Shown piece by piece: positions 25,562 to 33,192 of a stretch of 33,192 nucleotides of DNA. How positions within the stretch are numbered: the first letter of the stretch is position 1; each line of letters opens with the position of its first letter. The stretch is from the NCBI GenBank assembly GCA_022508405.1, contig JAFLVI010000014.1, positions 1 through 33,192 on the forward strand, read 5' to 3'. This DNA is from Clostridiales bacterium (lineage in GTDB: Bacteria; Bacillota; Clostridia; Christensenellales; Pumilibacteraceae). The notes below the pieces were generated by a model. It made no database searches, was not told the origin of the DNA, and saw only the letters and a list, made by a program, of their open reading frames with translations. The translations under genes were made by a program, and so were the position numbers.

Positions 25562-25590
25562 ATTATACCATATCACACTTTAATTGTAAA
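25562..25590 (-). promoter_or_regulatory. Candidate sigma-A promoter of tmcAL
   Basis: On the minus strand TTTACA (25590-25585) and TATAAT (25567-25562) are 17 bases apart. The RNA would start near 25555 and read towards tmcAL. It faces the pta promoter, so the first 75-80 bases of both leaders would be complementary. Confidence 0.6.
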
Positions 25591-25609
25591 TAATTATCGG
25601 AGGACTATC

Positions 25610-26608
25610 ATGAACGATTTGTTAAAATCTGTACGCGAAAAAGCCAAAAGCCTAAAAAAGACCATCGTTTTGGCGGAAGGCGAGGAGCCGCGCATAATCA
25701 CCGCTGCGGCACAGGTGCAAGCCGAAGGCATTGCAAAAGTTGTTTTAATCGGCAATCCGGAAGTAATCAAACAGAAATGCCCCACGGTCAAGCTGGATGG
25801 AATAACAGTTATAGACATAAATAAAACCGATATCGAACCGTATGCCGAGATGCTTTTCGAACTGCGCAAGGCAAAGGGTATGGATATGGACACCGCTCGC
25901 AAGCTTGCGCGCAACCCGCTTTACTTTGGCGTTCTTATGGTAAAGCGCGGGGAAGCGGACGGCATGGTTGCAGGCTCTGTCAATGCTACCGGCGACGTCT
26001 TGCGTCCGGCGCTTCAGATTATCAAAACCGCACCGGGGATTAAAACGGTCAGTTCGTGCTTTATCATGTGCCTTGACAAAAATTCCAAGTACGGCGAAAA
26101 CGGTATTATGGTTTTCGGAGATTGCGCGGTCAATCCCAATCCGGACAGCCAGCAGCTTGCGGATATTGCCGTTGCATCGGCAGATACAGCCGTAGCGATT
26201 ACCGGAATTACACCCAAAGTTGCGCTTTTGTCGTATTCCACAAAGGGATCGGCAAAAGGCGAGCTTGTGGACAAGGTTACAAAAGCACTCGAACTGGTTA
26301 AGACCGCCCGTCCCGACCTTAATGTAGACGGTGAATTGCAGGCGGACGCGGCGCTTGTGCCCACGGTTGCTGACTTAAAGGCGCCGGGGAGCGCTGTTGC
26401 GGGCAAGGCTAACGTGTTGATTTTCCCCGATCTTCAAGCGGGCAATATAGGCTATAAGCTGGTGCAAAGGCTTGCCGGTGCGGAAGCAATCGGACCTATT
26501 TGTCAGGGCTTTAACAAGCCGGTAAATGACTTGTCCAGAGGTTGTAGCAGCGAGGACGTAGTTAATGTTGTAGCCATGACTGCACTGCAAAGTACAATTA
26601 CAGAATAA
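25610..26608 (+). CDS. pta: Phosphate acetyltransferase
   Basis: Pta interconverts acetyl-CoA plus phosphate and acetyl phosphate plus CoA, feeding acetate kinase (7530). The 332-residue product is the short, single-domain form usual in clostridia. Signatures are IVLAEGEEPRIITAA near the N-terminus, MVKRGEADGMVAGSVNATGDVLRPAL, and near the end ANVLIFPDLQAGNIGYKLVQR with GPICQGFNKPVNDLSRGCS. GGAGGA precedes the ATG. The stop shares a base with the start of prmA, so pta heads a unit with prmA-rsmE-mtaB. The usual downstream partner ackA is absent here. Confidence 0.97.
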   Translation: MNDLLKSVREKAKSLKKTIVLAEGEEPRIITAAAQVQAEGIAKVVLIGNPEVIKQKCPTVKLDGITVIDINKTDIEPYAEMLFELRKAKGMDMDTARKLARNPLYFGVLMVKRGEADGMVAGSVNATGDVLRPALQIIKTAPGIKTVSSCFIMCLDKNSKYGENGIMVFGDCAVNPNPDSQQLADIAVASADTAVAITGITPKVALLSYSTKGSAKGELVDKVTKALELVKTARPDLNVDGELQADAALVPTVADLKAPGSAVAGKANVLIFPDLQAGNIGYKLVQRLAGAEAIGPICQGFNKPVNDLSRGCSSEDVVNVVAMTALQSTITE

Positions 26609-27516
26609 TGAAGTTTAAAAAAATCACGGTAAATTGTTCGTCGGAGACCTCCGATATCGTGTCCTTCACACTACACGAAGCGGGCAGTATGGGCGAGGTG
26701 TTTGATGACTACGCAAATATAGAGCAAGTACTGGACGAAAAACGCTGGGACTATGCGGACGCACAGCTTTTTAATCGCACGGAAGGATGCACCGTAACAG
26801 GTTATTTTACCATTGAATGTTCGGAAGATTTGATATTACAAAAGATTGCTTCACTTAAGTCATACGACTTTGCGGATTTTTCCATGTTGAGCGCAAACTG
26901 TGAAATAATCGATTCCTCCGAATGGGAGAATGAGTGGAAAAAATATTATAAGCCGTTTAACATAGGCAAGATTGTTATTGTGCCGGAATGGATAGACTAC
27001 ACTCCTGCATGCGGGGACGTAAAAGTCGTGCTAAACCCCGGTTTGGCGTTTGGTACAGGTATGCACGAAACCACTTCCATGTGTGTTGACTTAATGCAAC
27101 GCATATCATTGCAAGATAAACGTGTGCTTGATTTCGGTTGCGGCAGCGGCATACTTGGCATTTGTGCCACAGCACTCGGCGCACGGTCAGTAATTTTTGC
27201 CGATACGGACGAACAGGCGATTAGCGCTACGCAATACAACTGCGGAATAAACGGCATTAAGAATCCCGAAATTTTTTGCCAAGATGTGCGCGAAATGAAG
27301 GAGCCTGCAGACGTAATTATAGCAAATATAACCGCAGATGTTCTTATTGCCGTTATGCCGATTATAAAAGAATCGCTCACTCGTGGAGGATATGCAATAA
27401 TCAGCGGCATTATTTCCGACAAAAAGCAACTTGTGTTAGACGAATATTTAAAAGATTTTACCCTGATTCAATCCCAACAAAAAAACGAATGGAGCGCATT
27501 TTTATTTAAATCATGA
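26608..27516 (+). CDS. prmA: Ribosomal protein L11 methyltransferase
   Basis: PrmA trimethylates ribosomal protein L11. The 302-residue product has an N-terminal substrate-recognition domain (about 1-100), the linker signature NPGLAFGTGMHETT (143-156), and a class I SAM-binding motif VLDFGCGSGILG (173-184), with the later IIANITADVL carrying the NxxxD/N-type catalytic segment. It overlaps pta by one base and rsmE by four. In Bacillus prmA directly follows dnaJ; here it follows pta. Confidence 0.96.
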   Translation: MKFKKITVNCSSETSDIVSFTLHEAGSMGEVFDDYANIEQVLDEKRWDYADAQLFNRTEGCTVTGYFTIECSEDLILQKIASLKSYDFADFSMLSANCEIIDSSEWENEWKKYYKPFNIGKIVIVPEWIDYTPACGDVKVVLNPGLAFGTGMHETTSMCVDLMQRISLQDKRVLDFGCGSGILGICATALGARSVIFADTDEQAISATQYNCGINGIKNPEIFCQDVREMKEPADVIIANITADVLIAVMPIIKESLTRGGYAIISGIISDKKQLVLDEYLKDFTLIQSQQKNEWSAFLFKS

Positions 27517-28223
27517 GATTTTATTTACCGAATATCAATAAAAATAATCCGGAACTTGTCGGTGAAGCTCATACACACGCGGCATATGCTTTACGTATTC
27601 GGGTAGGCGACTACATTACGGTGTTTGACGGACTTGGGCATGACTATTCATGCAGAGTTAAGGAAATAAAAAAAGATAAGACGCTTCTCGAACTTTTGGA
27701 CACTTCGGAAAACGTAGGCGAAACCGATATTTCCGTAACGCTTTTTCTATCTGTAATCAAGCAGGACAGATTTGAACTGGCTGTTCAAAAAGCGACCGAA
27801 CTCGGCGTAAAAAAGATTGTACCGGTTTATTCAACGTTTACTCAACGAAACATCAGCCTTAATTATGATAGGTTAAACAAAATCGCCATTTCCGCATGCG
27901 AACAGTGCGGAAGGAGCAGAGTGCCTATTATAGAGCAGTCACTTGATTTTGACGAACTGCTTGACCGTGCTAAAAATACATATATTATTTTTCCATGGGA
28001 ACGCGAAATGCACGGGAACATCCGTTCTTCAATTGATAAAAGCAAAACGGATATTTCCGTATTCGTCGGGCCAGAAGGCGGTATTACAGAGGAGGAAAAA
28101 AACAAGCTAACAGAAGCGGGTGCAAAATCCGTAACACTCGGCGCACGCATACTGCGTGCGGAAACCGCCGCTATTGCCGCACTGTCTGTTATATTATACG
28201 AGATGGGAGAGTGGGTTCTTTGA
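27513..28223 (+). CDS. rsmE: 16S rRNA m3U1498 methyltransferase RsmE
   Basis: RsmE methylates N3 of U1498 in 16S rRNA. The 236-residue product has the N-terminal PUA-like domain (about 1-70) and a SPOUT domain with the trefoil-knot motifs VGPEGGITEEE (185-195) and LGARILRAETAA (209-220). The segment KATELGVKKIVPVYSTFTQR (93-112) is also typical. ATGA overlap with prmA and overlap with mtaB show coupled expression. Confidence 0.96.
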   Translation: MRFYLPNINKNNPELVGEAHTHAAYALRIRVGDYITVFDGLGHDYSCRVKEIKKDKTLLELLDTSENVGETDISVTLFLSVIKQDRFELAVQKATELGVKKIVPVYSTFTQRNISLNYDRLNKIAISACEQCGRSRVPIIEQSLDFDELLDRAKNTYIIFPWEREMHGNIRSSIDKSKTDISVFVGPEGGITEEEKNKLTEAGAKSVTLGARILRAETAAIAALSVILYEMGEWVL

Positions 28224-29500
28224 TCATACGCGTAATCACACTCGGCTGTAAAGTAAATCAATGTGAAAGCGCTTCCATTGTGGCAACGCTTAAATTAAAC
28301 AACTATTCTGCGTCGGAAGGTTTGGCACCTGCCGACGTTTATATATTGAACACCTGCTCGGTCACATCCGAAGCGGATAAAAAGTCAAGACAATATATTG
28401 CCAAAATGCGCAAGCTTAACCCGACGTGCGCAATCATTGTAGTAGGGTGTAGCTCGCAAAACTCACCGCAAAAATTCAATAAAAGCAATGTTGTGGCAGT
28501 CGGCGGTACACTAAATAAATCCAATTTTGTTCTAAAAACAGTTAATAAATTATATAAAAATAATCATTATAATACTCTATCAAATATAATACATTTAGAC
28601 AATTTTGTCGAAAGTGTTGAAAAATGTAGGAATTATTGCTATGAAGAATATCCTGTATCCGATAAAACAAGGGCGTTTGTTAAAATTCAGGACGGCTGTA
28701 ATAGATTTTGTACGTATTGCATAATACCGTATTTGCGGGGAAGAAGTCGGTCGCGTAGTATAGACGATATTGTAAATGAATGCAATAAAATTAAATCAAA
28801 CGAAGTAGTTATTACCGGCATTGATGTATCGGAATACGGTAAGGATATCGAATCCGATTTACCGTCACTTTTAAAAGCTTTATCAGGCAATGGAATGCGA
28901 AAAAGATTAAGCTCGTTGGAATGTGAGGTCATAAATGAGTCTCTGTTGGACGTAATGTCAAAGGGGGATTACTGCCCGCATTTTCATTTATCGCTCCAAA
29001 GCGGCGATAATAACGTGCTTAAAACAATGAACAGGCGGTACGATACCGAATATTATTACAATAAGGTTCAACTAATACGGCAATATTTTCCTTTAGCCGG
29101 TATTACTACCGACATAATAGTGGGGTTTCCTACGGAAACAGATGAATTTTTTGAAAACAGCTGTAAATTTATTGCAAAATGCGAGTTTTCCGATATCCAC
29201 GTATTTCCGTATAGCAGGCGGGAAGGAACTCTGGCTGCCAAAAAGTACGGTCAGTTAGATCCCAATATTGTTAAGAAACGCGTAAATAGATTGCTTAACA
29301 TAAAAAAAGAACTTCGTACACATTTTTTTGAAAAAAATCTGGATAAGGAATATCCTGTCTACGTTGAAGATACCGAAGGTGAATTCAATGTGGGATATAC
29401 GCCAAACTATATTAAAGTTTATTCGCATGCCCCATGCGGTGAGATTGTAAATTTGCGTTTAACGGCTATAAATAGTAATTTTGGTATGTTCGGAGAATGA
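28220..29500 (+). CDS. mtaB: tRNA-t6A37 methylthiotransferase MtaB
   Basis: MtaB converts t6A at position 37 to ms2t6A in tRNAs reading ANN codons. The 426-residue product has the UPF0004 domain with Cys10, Cys46 and Cys77, the radical SAM CX3CX2C at Cys160, Cys164 and Cys167 (GCNRFCTYCIIPYLRGRSRSRS), and a C-terminal TRAM domain. The TTG at 28220 gives the family N-terminus (IRVITLGCKVNQ) and forms a TTGA overlap with rsmE, with GGGAGAG at a good distance; a GTG at 28211 would add three residues. From about 28540 the gene is visibly richer in A and T than its neighbours. Last gene of pta-prmA-rsmE-mtaB. Confidence 0.95.
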   Translation: MIIRVITLGCKVNQCESASIVATLKLNNYSASEGLAPADVYILNTCSVTSEADKKSRQYIAKMRKLNPTCAIIVVGCSSQNSPQKFNKSNVVAVGGTLNKSNFVLKTVNKLYKNNHYNTLSNIIHLDNFVESVEKCRNYCYEEYPVSDKTRAFVKIQDGCNRFCTYCIIPYLRGRSRSRSIDDIVNECNKIKSNEVVITGIDVSEYGKDIESDLPSLLKALSGNGMRKRLSSLECEVINESLLDVMSKGDYCPHFHLSLQSGDNNVLKTMNRRYDTEYYYNKVQLIRQYFPLAGITTDIIVGFPTETDEFFENSCKFIAKCEFSDIHVFPYSRREGTLAAKKYGQLDPNIVKKRVNRLLNIKKELRTHFFEKNLDKEYPVYVEDTEGEFNVGYTPNYIKVYSHAPCGEIVNLRLTAINSNFGMFGE

Positions 29501-29567
29501 TTGTTTCATATAATATACCCGAATGTGCGCAGTGGGGAATAAATATGAAAATTGCTCGATTTTTTAC

Positions 29568-29605
29568 TTATCACTTCGCAAAAGACAGCTTTTGCGAAGT
29601 GATAA
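29568..29605. repeat. Perfect 17-bp inverted repeat in the mtaB-pbp gap
   Basis: TTATCACTTCGCAAAAG (29568-29584) and CTTTTGCGAAGTGATAA (29589-29605) are exact reverse complements with the loop ACAG. Neither strand has a T run after the stem, so it is not a typical intrinsic terminator, though it may stabilise or end the mtaB message. It lies in a 233-base gap (29501-29733) that holds no convincing gene and no strong promoter. Confidence 0.9.
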
Positions 29606-29733
29606 TACAATAAAAAGGGTGAAAAGGATTTTAGAGCGTATTTCAACGCGTACTTATTGCAAAGATATTTTTTGTATCTTCTTTATGACTATTTATATGT
29701 ATAACATGTAAAACCGATTAAGATACTATTTAT

Positions 29734-31704
29734 ATGAAAAAACCTTTAGAAAATAATGTCATAAAGATTTCTCTCATAATCGTTGCTGTGATTATCGGGG
29801 TTGTTTTGCTTACAATAGGTTTTTTCTTTATTCTTATAGAGCCTGATATTACAGCGTTTGGCTCTGATAGACTTGACGTAGACAAGCTTAATTCGTATTC
29901 TCAGTCCGTAACGTTGCTTGACGTCTTTGGTAATCCCATCGATGATTCAATATATTTCGGAAATAATAATATTTCGGTCTGTGTGGACGATTTACAGGAC
30001 CATACTTTAAACGCCTTTATTGCTATAGAAGATAAGCGTTTTTATTCCCATCACGGTGTAGATTATCGGAGAATGGCGTCTGCGCTAATATCAAACGTAA
30101 AATCGGGCGGATTTAATGAAGGTGCGTCTACCATTACGCAACAACTTATCAAAAATACGCATCTTTCAAATAAGAAAACGATAAAAAGAAAAATCAGCGA
30201 AATACGCTTGGCGCGCAAGCTTGAGCGCGTATACGGTAAGCGTCAAATACTTGAGAGCTATTTAAACGTTTTGTATTTTGGATCGGGCATTCGCGGCTTG
30301 GGCACTGCAAGCCGCGTTATGTTCGACAAACCGGCGTCCGAGCTTACACTCGCCCAGTCTGCCGCTTTGGCGTCTATAATAAATAATCCGTCAAAATACA
30401 GCCCGTATAATAATATCGAAAATCTTGATAAACGCAAAAGGCTTGTATTAAAGCAAATGTTAAATCAAAAAATGATTAGTAACGCCGAATACAGTGATGC
30501 CGTAAATGAACCGCTGATTTTTGGAAATAACCGTAATATACAGTATGTTACCGGCGCGCTTAAAGCGGCTTGTTCTTCGCTTAAATGCTCCGAAAGGACT
30601 CTGTTTTTAAATAACTATACTATTTATACTTCTTTTAATCCAAAAATTGCCAATGCGGCACGCACCATTCTTTTAGGTACAGACGATTACAATGCTCGTA
30701 TACTTGTATTAAACAATCATACCGGCGGTATCGCATGTGATGAAACAAATTGCACTAAATTCATAAATCCGCGTCGCTCGCCCGCGTCCACTATAAAGCC
30801 GTTTATTTCATATGCGATAGCGCTGGAATCGGGGTTAAATCCCCTTTCTCAAATTGTCGATGAACCTACATCATTCGGTGATTATGCGCCAACCAATTAC
30901 AAAGGAGTGTACCGTGGCTATATTTCCTTAAGTGATTGTCTTAAATATTCATCCAACGTGGCGGCAGTAAAATTGATGAAACAATTTGGTGTGGAACAGT
31001 CTAAGTCGATGGCTCGGCAATTCGGAATTAAATTTGCGCAATCGGATAATACGCTTGCTTTAGCGCTTGGCGGAATGGAAAACGGCGTTACCCTGCCCGA
31101 AATTGTAAATGCATACAGAACTTTGGCAAACGGTGGCAAGTATTCGGAAGTGAGTTATTTGGAAAAAATAAAAAACGGCGATTCTGCTGTTACTTATAAA
31201 CCGGAAAATAAAACAACATCTGCGGTAAACGATGATACAGCGTATCTTCTTACGGATATGCTTATTAAATGCGCGCAATCCGGCACTGCCAAAAAACTGA
31301 AAGACATAGGTATTATTGCGGCAAAAACCGGTACAAACGGCGATGAAAAAGGCAATTACGATTGCTACGGTATTGCATATACACCGGAATATACTATTGC
31401 TGTTTGGTTTGGCGCAAAGGATAAACCTATACCGAATTCGGTAACAGGCGCTTCGTGTTGTGATATAATAGGTCGTTTATGCAAAACAGCAGATTTAGAT
31501 ACGACAGAACCGTTTGTAATGCCAAATTCAGTCGCTTATTTTGATATAGACTATAAAGAATTGGCGGAAAATCACGAGGTCTATCTTGCCGATCCGCTCT
31601 TGCAACCGCGATACAGAGTATCGGCCTTGTTATCTAAGCGGCATCTCCCTATACGAAAAAATGTAGATATACTGGACTATTACGATAGTTATATGTGGGA
31701 ATAG
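29734..31704 (+). CDS. Class A penicillin-binding protein (PBP1A/PonA type)
   Basis: A bifunctional peptidoglycan synthase of 656 residues. One N-terminal membrane helix (about 10-35). The GT51 glycosyltransferase domain has the catalytic Glu99 in EDKRFYSHHGVD, GASTITQQLIKN (130-141) and KRQILESYLNVLYFG (169-183). The transpeptidase domain has SxxK at Ser352-Lys355, SSN at 406-408 and KTGT at 531-534. All catalytic motifs are intact, so activity is expected. No good ribosome site precedes the ATG. It could serve vegetative wall growth or sporulation; the sequence does not decide. It is convergent with thiI, with only four bases between. Confidence 0.95.
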   Translation: MKKPLENNVIKISLIIVAVIIGVVLLTIGFFFILIEPDITAFGSDRLDVDKLNSYSQSVTLLDVFGNPIDDSIYFGNNNISVCVDDLQDHTLNAFIAIEDKRFYSHHGVDYRRMASALISNVKSGGFNEGASTITQQLIKNTHLSNKKTIKRKISEIRLARKLERVYGKRQILESYLNVLYFGSGIRGLGTASRVMFDKPASELTLAQSAALASIINNPSKYSPYNNIENLDKRKRLVLKQMLNQKMISNAEYSDAVNEPLIFGNNRNIQYVTGALKAACSSLKCSERTLFLNNYTIYTSFNPKIANAARTILLGTDDYNARILVLNNHTGGIACDETNCTKFINPRRSPASTIKPFISYAIALESGLNPLSQIVDEPTSFGDYAPTNYKGVYRGYISLSDCLKYSSNVAAVKLMKQFGVEQSKSMARQFGIKFAQSDNTLALALGGMENGVTLPEIVNAYRTLANGGKYSEVSYLEKIKNGDSAVTYKPENKTTSAVNDDTAYLLTDMLIKCAQSGTAKKLKDIGIIAAKTGTNGDEKGNYDCYGIAYTPEYTIAVWFGAKDKPIPNSVTGASCCDIIGRLCKTADLDTTEPFVMPNSVAYFDIDYKELAENHEVYLADPLLQPRYRVSALLSKRHLPIRKNVDILDYYDSYMWE

Positions 31705-31708
31705 TATT

Positions 31709-32869
31709 CTATTTTAGCTGAATAGTTTCTAATCCGGAAAGTGCTCGCTCGATAAGTTCATCATAGCCTTTAATGTGAGATTCTTGCTCTTCCACCTTAT
31801 CCACAGTCGGTTTAATCAGCGGAAATTCGGGCAGAAATACTGTGCAGCAGTCCTCGTACGGTTCGATTGATTTTTTGAATGTACCTATATTTTCGGCGAT
31901 TGCTATTATCTCGTCCTTGTCCATACCTATACACGGACGAAAAACCGGCATATCGACTACGGCATTGGTTACAGTTATGCTTTCCAACGTCTGACTTGCA
32001 ACTTGACCGAGACTTTCACCGTTAATCAAACAACCGCAACCATATTTGACAGCCACCTTTTGCGCGATTTTCATCATAAATCGCCTAACAAGCGTAATCA
32101 TATAATTTGGCTTGCAGTTGTTATGAATCGCTTCCTGAATTTCCGTAAGCGAAACACACATTAACTTTATGTTTGGACAGTATTCCCCAAGTATATTTGC
32201 AAGGTCAATCGCTTTTTGCTTTGCAGCCTCCGATGTGTAAGGATATGAATGAAAATGCAGCGCAAAAATACTCATGCCGCGTTTTGCCATCATGTATCCC
32301 GCAACGGGGCTGTCTATTCCTCCGGATAACAAAAGCAATCCTTTTCCACCCGTACCGTAAGGCATTCCGCCGGCGCATTTTACGGTACTGTCATAAAGAT
32401 ACACATCGCCGTTTTCACGCACGTCTACATTTAAGGTATAATCGGGGTTGTGTAAATCCACTTCGAGTTCGGGTTTTGCTTGCAAAATGCGCTCCCCCAA
32501 CTGCATATTTATTTGCAGTGAATTCAACGGATATTTTTTGTATGACCTGTGTGATGTTACGCGAAAAGAGCCGTGATTGGGCGTCATATGTATCGCCAGC
32601 TCGGCAATCTCGTTAAAGTCATAGCCACACCGCCGTGCAACAGATACAGAATGAACGCCGAAAATTTGTTTAAGTCGGGAAATAATATCGTTTTCAACAG
32701 CTACGTTATAGTTGTTTACAACATATCTTCCCCGCCCGAAATAAACTGAGCAGTCTATATCGGAAAGCTTATCCTTTATATGGCTTTTGAGCATATTCTC
32801 AAAGTAATCTTTGTTCTTTCCCTTAAGATATAGCTCTCCGAAACGTATTAAAATAACATTGCCAAACAT
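31709..32869 (-). CDS. thiI: tRNA 4-thiouridine synthetase / thiamine sulfur carrier enzyme ThiI
   Basis: ThiI adenylates tRNA U8 for thiolation and in some species supplies sulfur for thiamine thiazole. The 387-residue product has the N-terminal ferredoxin-like and THUMP domains (about 1-165) and the PP-loop LLLSGGIDSPVAGY (179-192). The downstream DCCTVFLPEFPLIKP-like segment is present. There is no C-terminal rhodanese domain, as in other Firmicutes. An upstream in-frame start at 32974 overlaps the neighbour; GGGAG and the family N-terminus MFGNVILIRFGELYLKGKN fix the ATG at 32869. It lies 17 bases after the cysteine desulfurase gene, its likely sulfur donor. Confidence 0.96.
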   Translation of the reverse strand: MFGNVILIRFGELYLKGKNKDYFENMLKSHIKDKLSDIDCSVYFGRGRYVVNNYNVAVENDIISRLKQIFGVHSVSVARRCGYDFNEIAELAIHMTPNHGSFRVTSHRSYKKYPLNSLQINMQLGERILQAKPELEVDLHNPDYTLNVDVRENGDVYLYDSTVKCAGGMPYGTGGKGLLLLSGGIDSPVAGYMMAKRGMSIFALHFHSYPYTSEAAKQKAIDLANILGEYCPNIKLMCVSLTEIQEAIHNNCKPNYMITLVRRFMMKIAQKVAVKYGCGCLINGESLGQVASQTLESITVTNAVVDMPVFRPCIGMDKDEIIAIAENIGTFKKSIEPYEDCCTVFLPEFPLIKPTVDKVEEQESHIKGYDELIERALSGLETIQLK

Positions 32870-32886
32870 GATATCTCCCGTAAATA

Positions 32887-33192
32887 TTATTGCAAACAAG
32901 AATCGGCAATAATTTTTGCCGCAGTAAGCGCATCTTCGCGTGTGGTGTCGATAAAGAAACTGAGCCGTATGCACCGCTCCACTTCCTCACCCTTAAGTCC
33001 CATGGCGGACAACACACGATTGCCGCGTTTAGACCCCGAACACGCGGCGCCCTTGCCGATAATCACACCCTTGTCGTGAACGATGTTTTGCAGTATTTCC
33101 GCTTTAAATTTCGGCACGCAAAGACAAAGAATAAAGCCGCTGTTATCGCTTTTTGACCCACCGACTATCTTAAATCCTTTTTCCGAAAAAAA
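32887..33192 (-). CDS. Cysteine desulfurase (IscS/NifS family), 3' part of gene
   Basis: The frame is open to the window edge and gives the last 101 residues of a PLP-dependent cysteine desulfurase. The fragment contains the active-site Cys loop GKGAACSGSKRG followed by the typical VLSAMGLKGEEVERCIRLSF. The PLP lysine lies outside the window. These enzymes take sulfur from cysteine as a persulfide. Immediate linkage to thiI indicates it is the dedicated donor for 4-thiouridine (NifZ/IscS-like pair). No start codon is visible; internal GTG codons such as at 33117 are not starts. Confidence 0.93.
   Translation of the reverse strand, partial: FFSEKGFKIVGGSKSDNSGFILCLCVPKFKAEILQNIVHDKGVIIGKGAACSGSKRGNRVLSAMGLKGEEVERCIRLSFFIDTTREDALTAAKIIADSCLQ

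Noticed and set aside
29523-29711. 62-codon frame in the mtaB-pbp gap
   Set aside because: It runs through the perfect palindrome, has no ribosome site, and its composition looks random.
1-33192. Mobile element, CRISPR array or phage island
   Set aside because: No transposase, integrase, spaced direct repeats or target-site duplications were seen; nearly all genes belong to conserved core families.

Overview
The window is a gene-dense stretch (about 33 kb, no rRNA, tRNA, CRISPR array or transposase seen) from an endospore-forming, anaerobe-type Firmicute, most likely an uncultured member of Clostridia. The basis is HrcA/CIRCE control of the heat-shock genes, a tRNA-Phe T-box riboswitch, a spoIIAA-spoIIAB-sigF operon followed by spoVAC-spoVAD-spoVAE, a yunB homologue, RNase Y, MutS2, TmcAL and a short clostridial-type Pta. 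Order or genus cannot be fixed from this sequence.

Layout. 1-7466 (+): end of lepA, hemW, a predicted membrane zincin (DUF3267-like), then hrcA-grpE-dnaK-dnaJ behind a sigma-A promoter and a CIRCE operator. 7530-9460 (+): ackA and a ComFC-like phosphoribosyltransferase. 9466-11184 (+): rny with its own promoter and a foldable leader, ended by a strong terminator. 11309-14918 (+): the forespore genes spoIIAA, spoIIAB, sigF, then spoVAC, spoVAD, spoVAE. 14958-15635 (+): yunB. 15667-23756 (+): one T-box-led unit, pheS-pheT-U32 peptidase-like-mutS2. 23782-25433 (-): an unrecognised 156-aa gene overlapping the end of tmcAL's unit. 25610-29500 (+): pta, prmA, rsmE, mtaB. 29734-31704 (+): a class A penicillin-binding protein. 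31709-33192 (-): thiI and the 3' end of a cysteine desulfurase gene.

How the genes work together. The first part is protein quality control and translation (EF4, HrcA-GrpE-DnaK-DnaJ). The middle is acetate/acetyl-phosphate metabolism (ackA, pta), RNA decay, compartment-specific sporulation sigma control and the spore DPA channel. The right part is tRNA/rRNA modification (U32, TmcAL, PrmA, RsmE, MtaB, ThiI with its sulfur donor).

The most notable architectural point is that the operon order known from Bacillus subtilis (lepA-hemW-hrcA-grpE-dnaK-dnaJ-prmA-rsmE-mtaB) is present at both ends but split by about 19 kb, and the inserted block begins with ackA and ends with pta, two genes that are normally neighbours. 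I did not find an undescribed defence or mobile system. The candidates worth a second look are regulatory (face-to-face tmcAL/pta promoters, probable leaderless genes, a long perfect palindrome), a MutS2 whose Smr nuclease motif is altered, and an unrecognised gene coupled to tmcAL.
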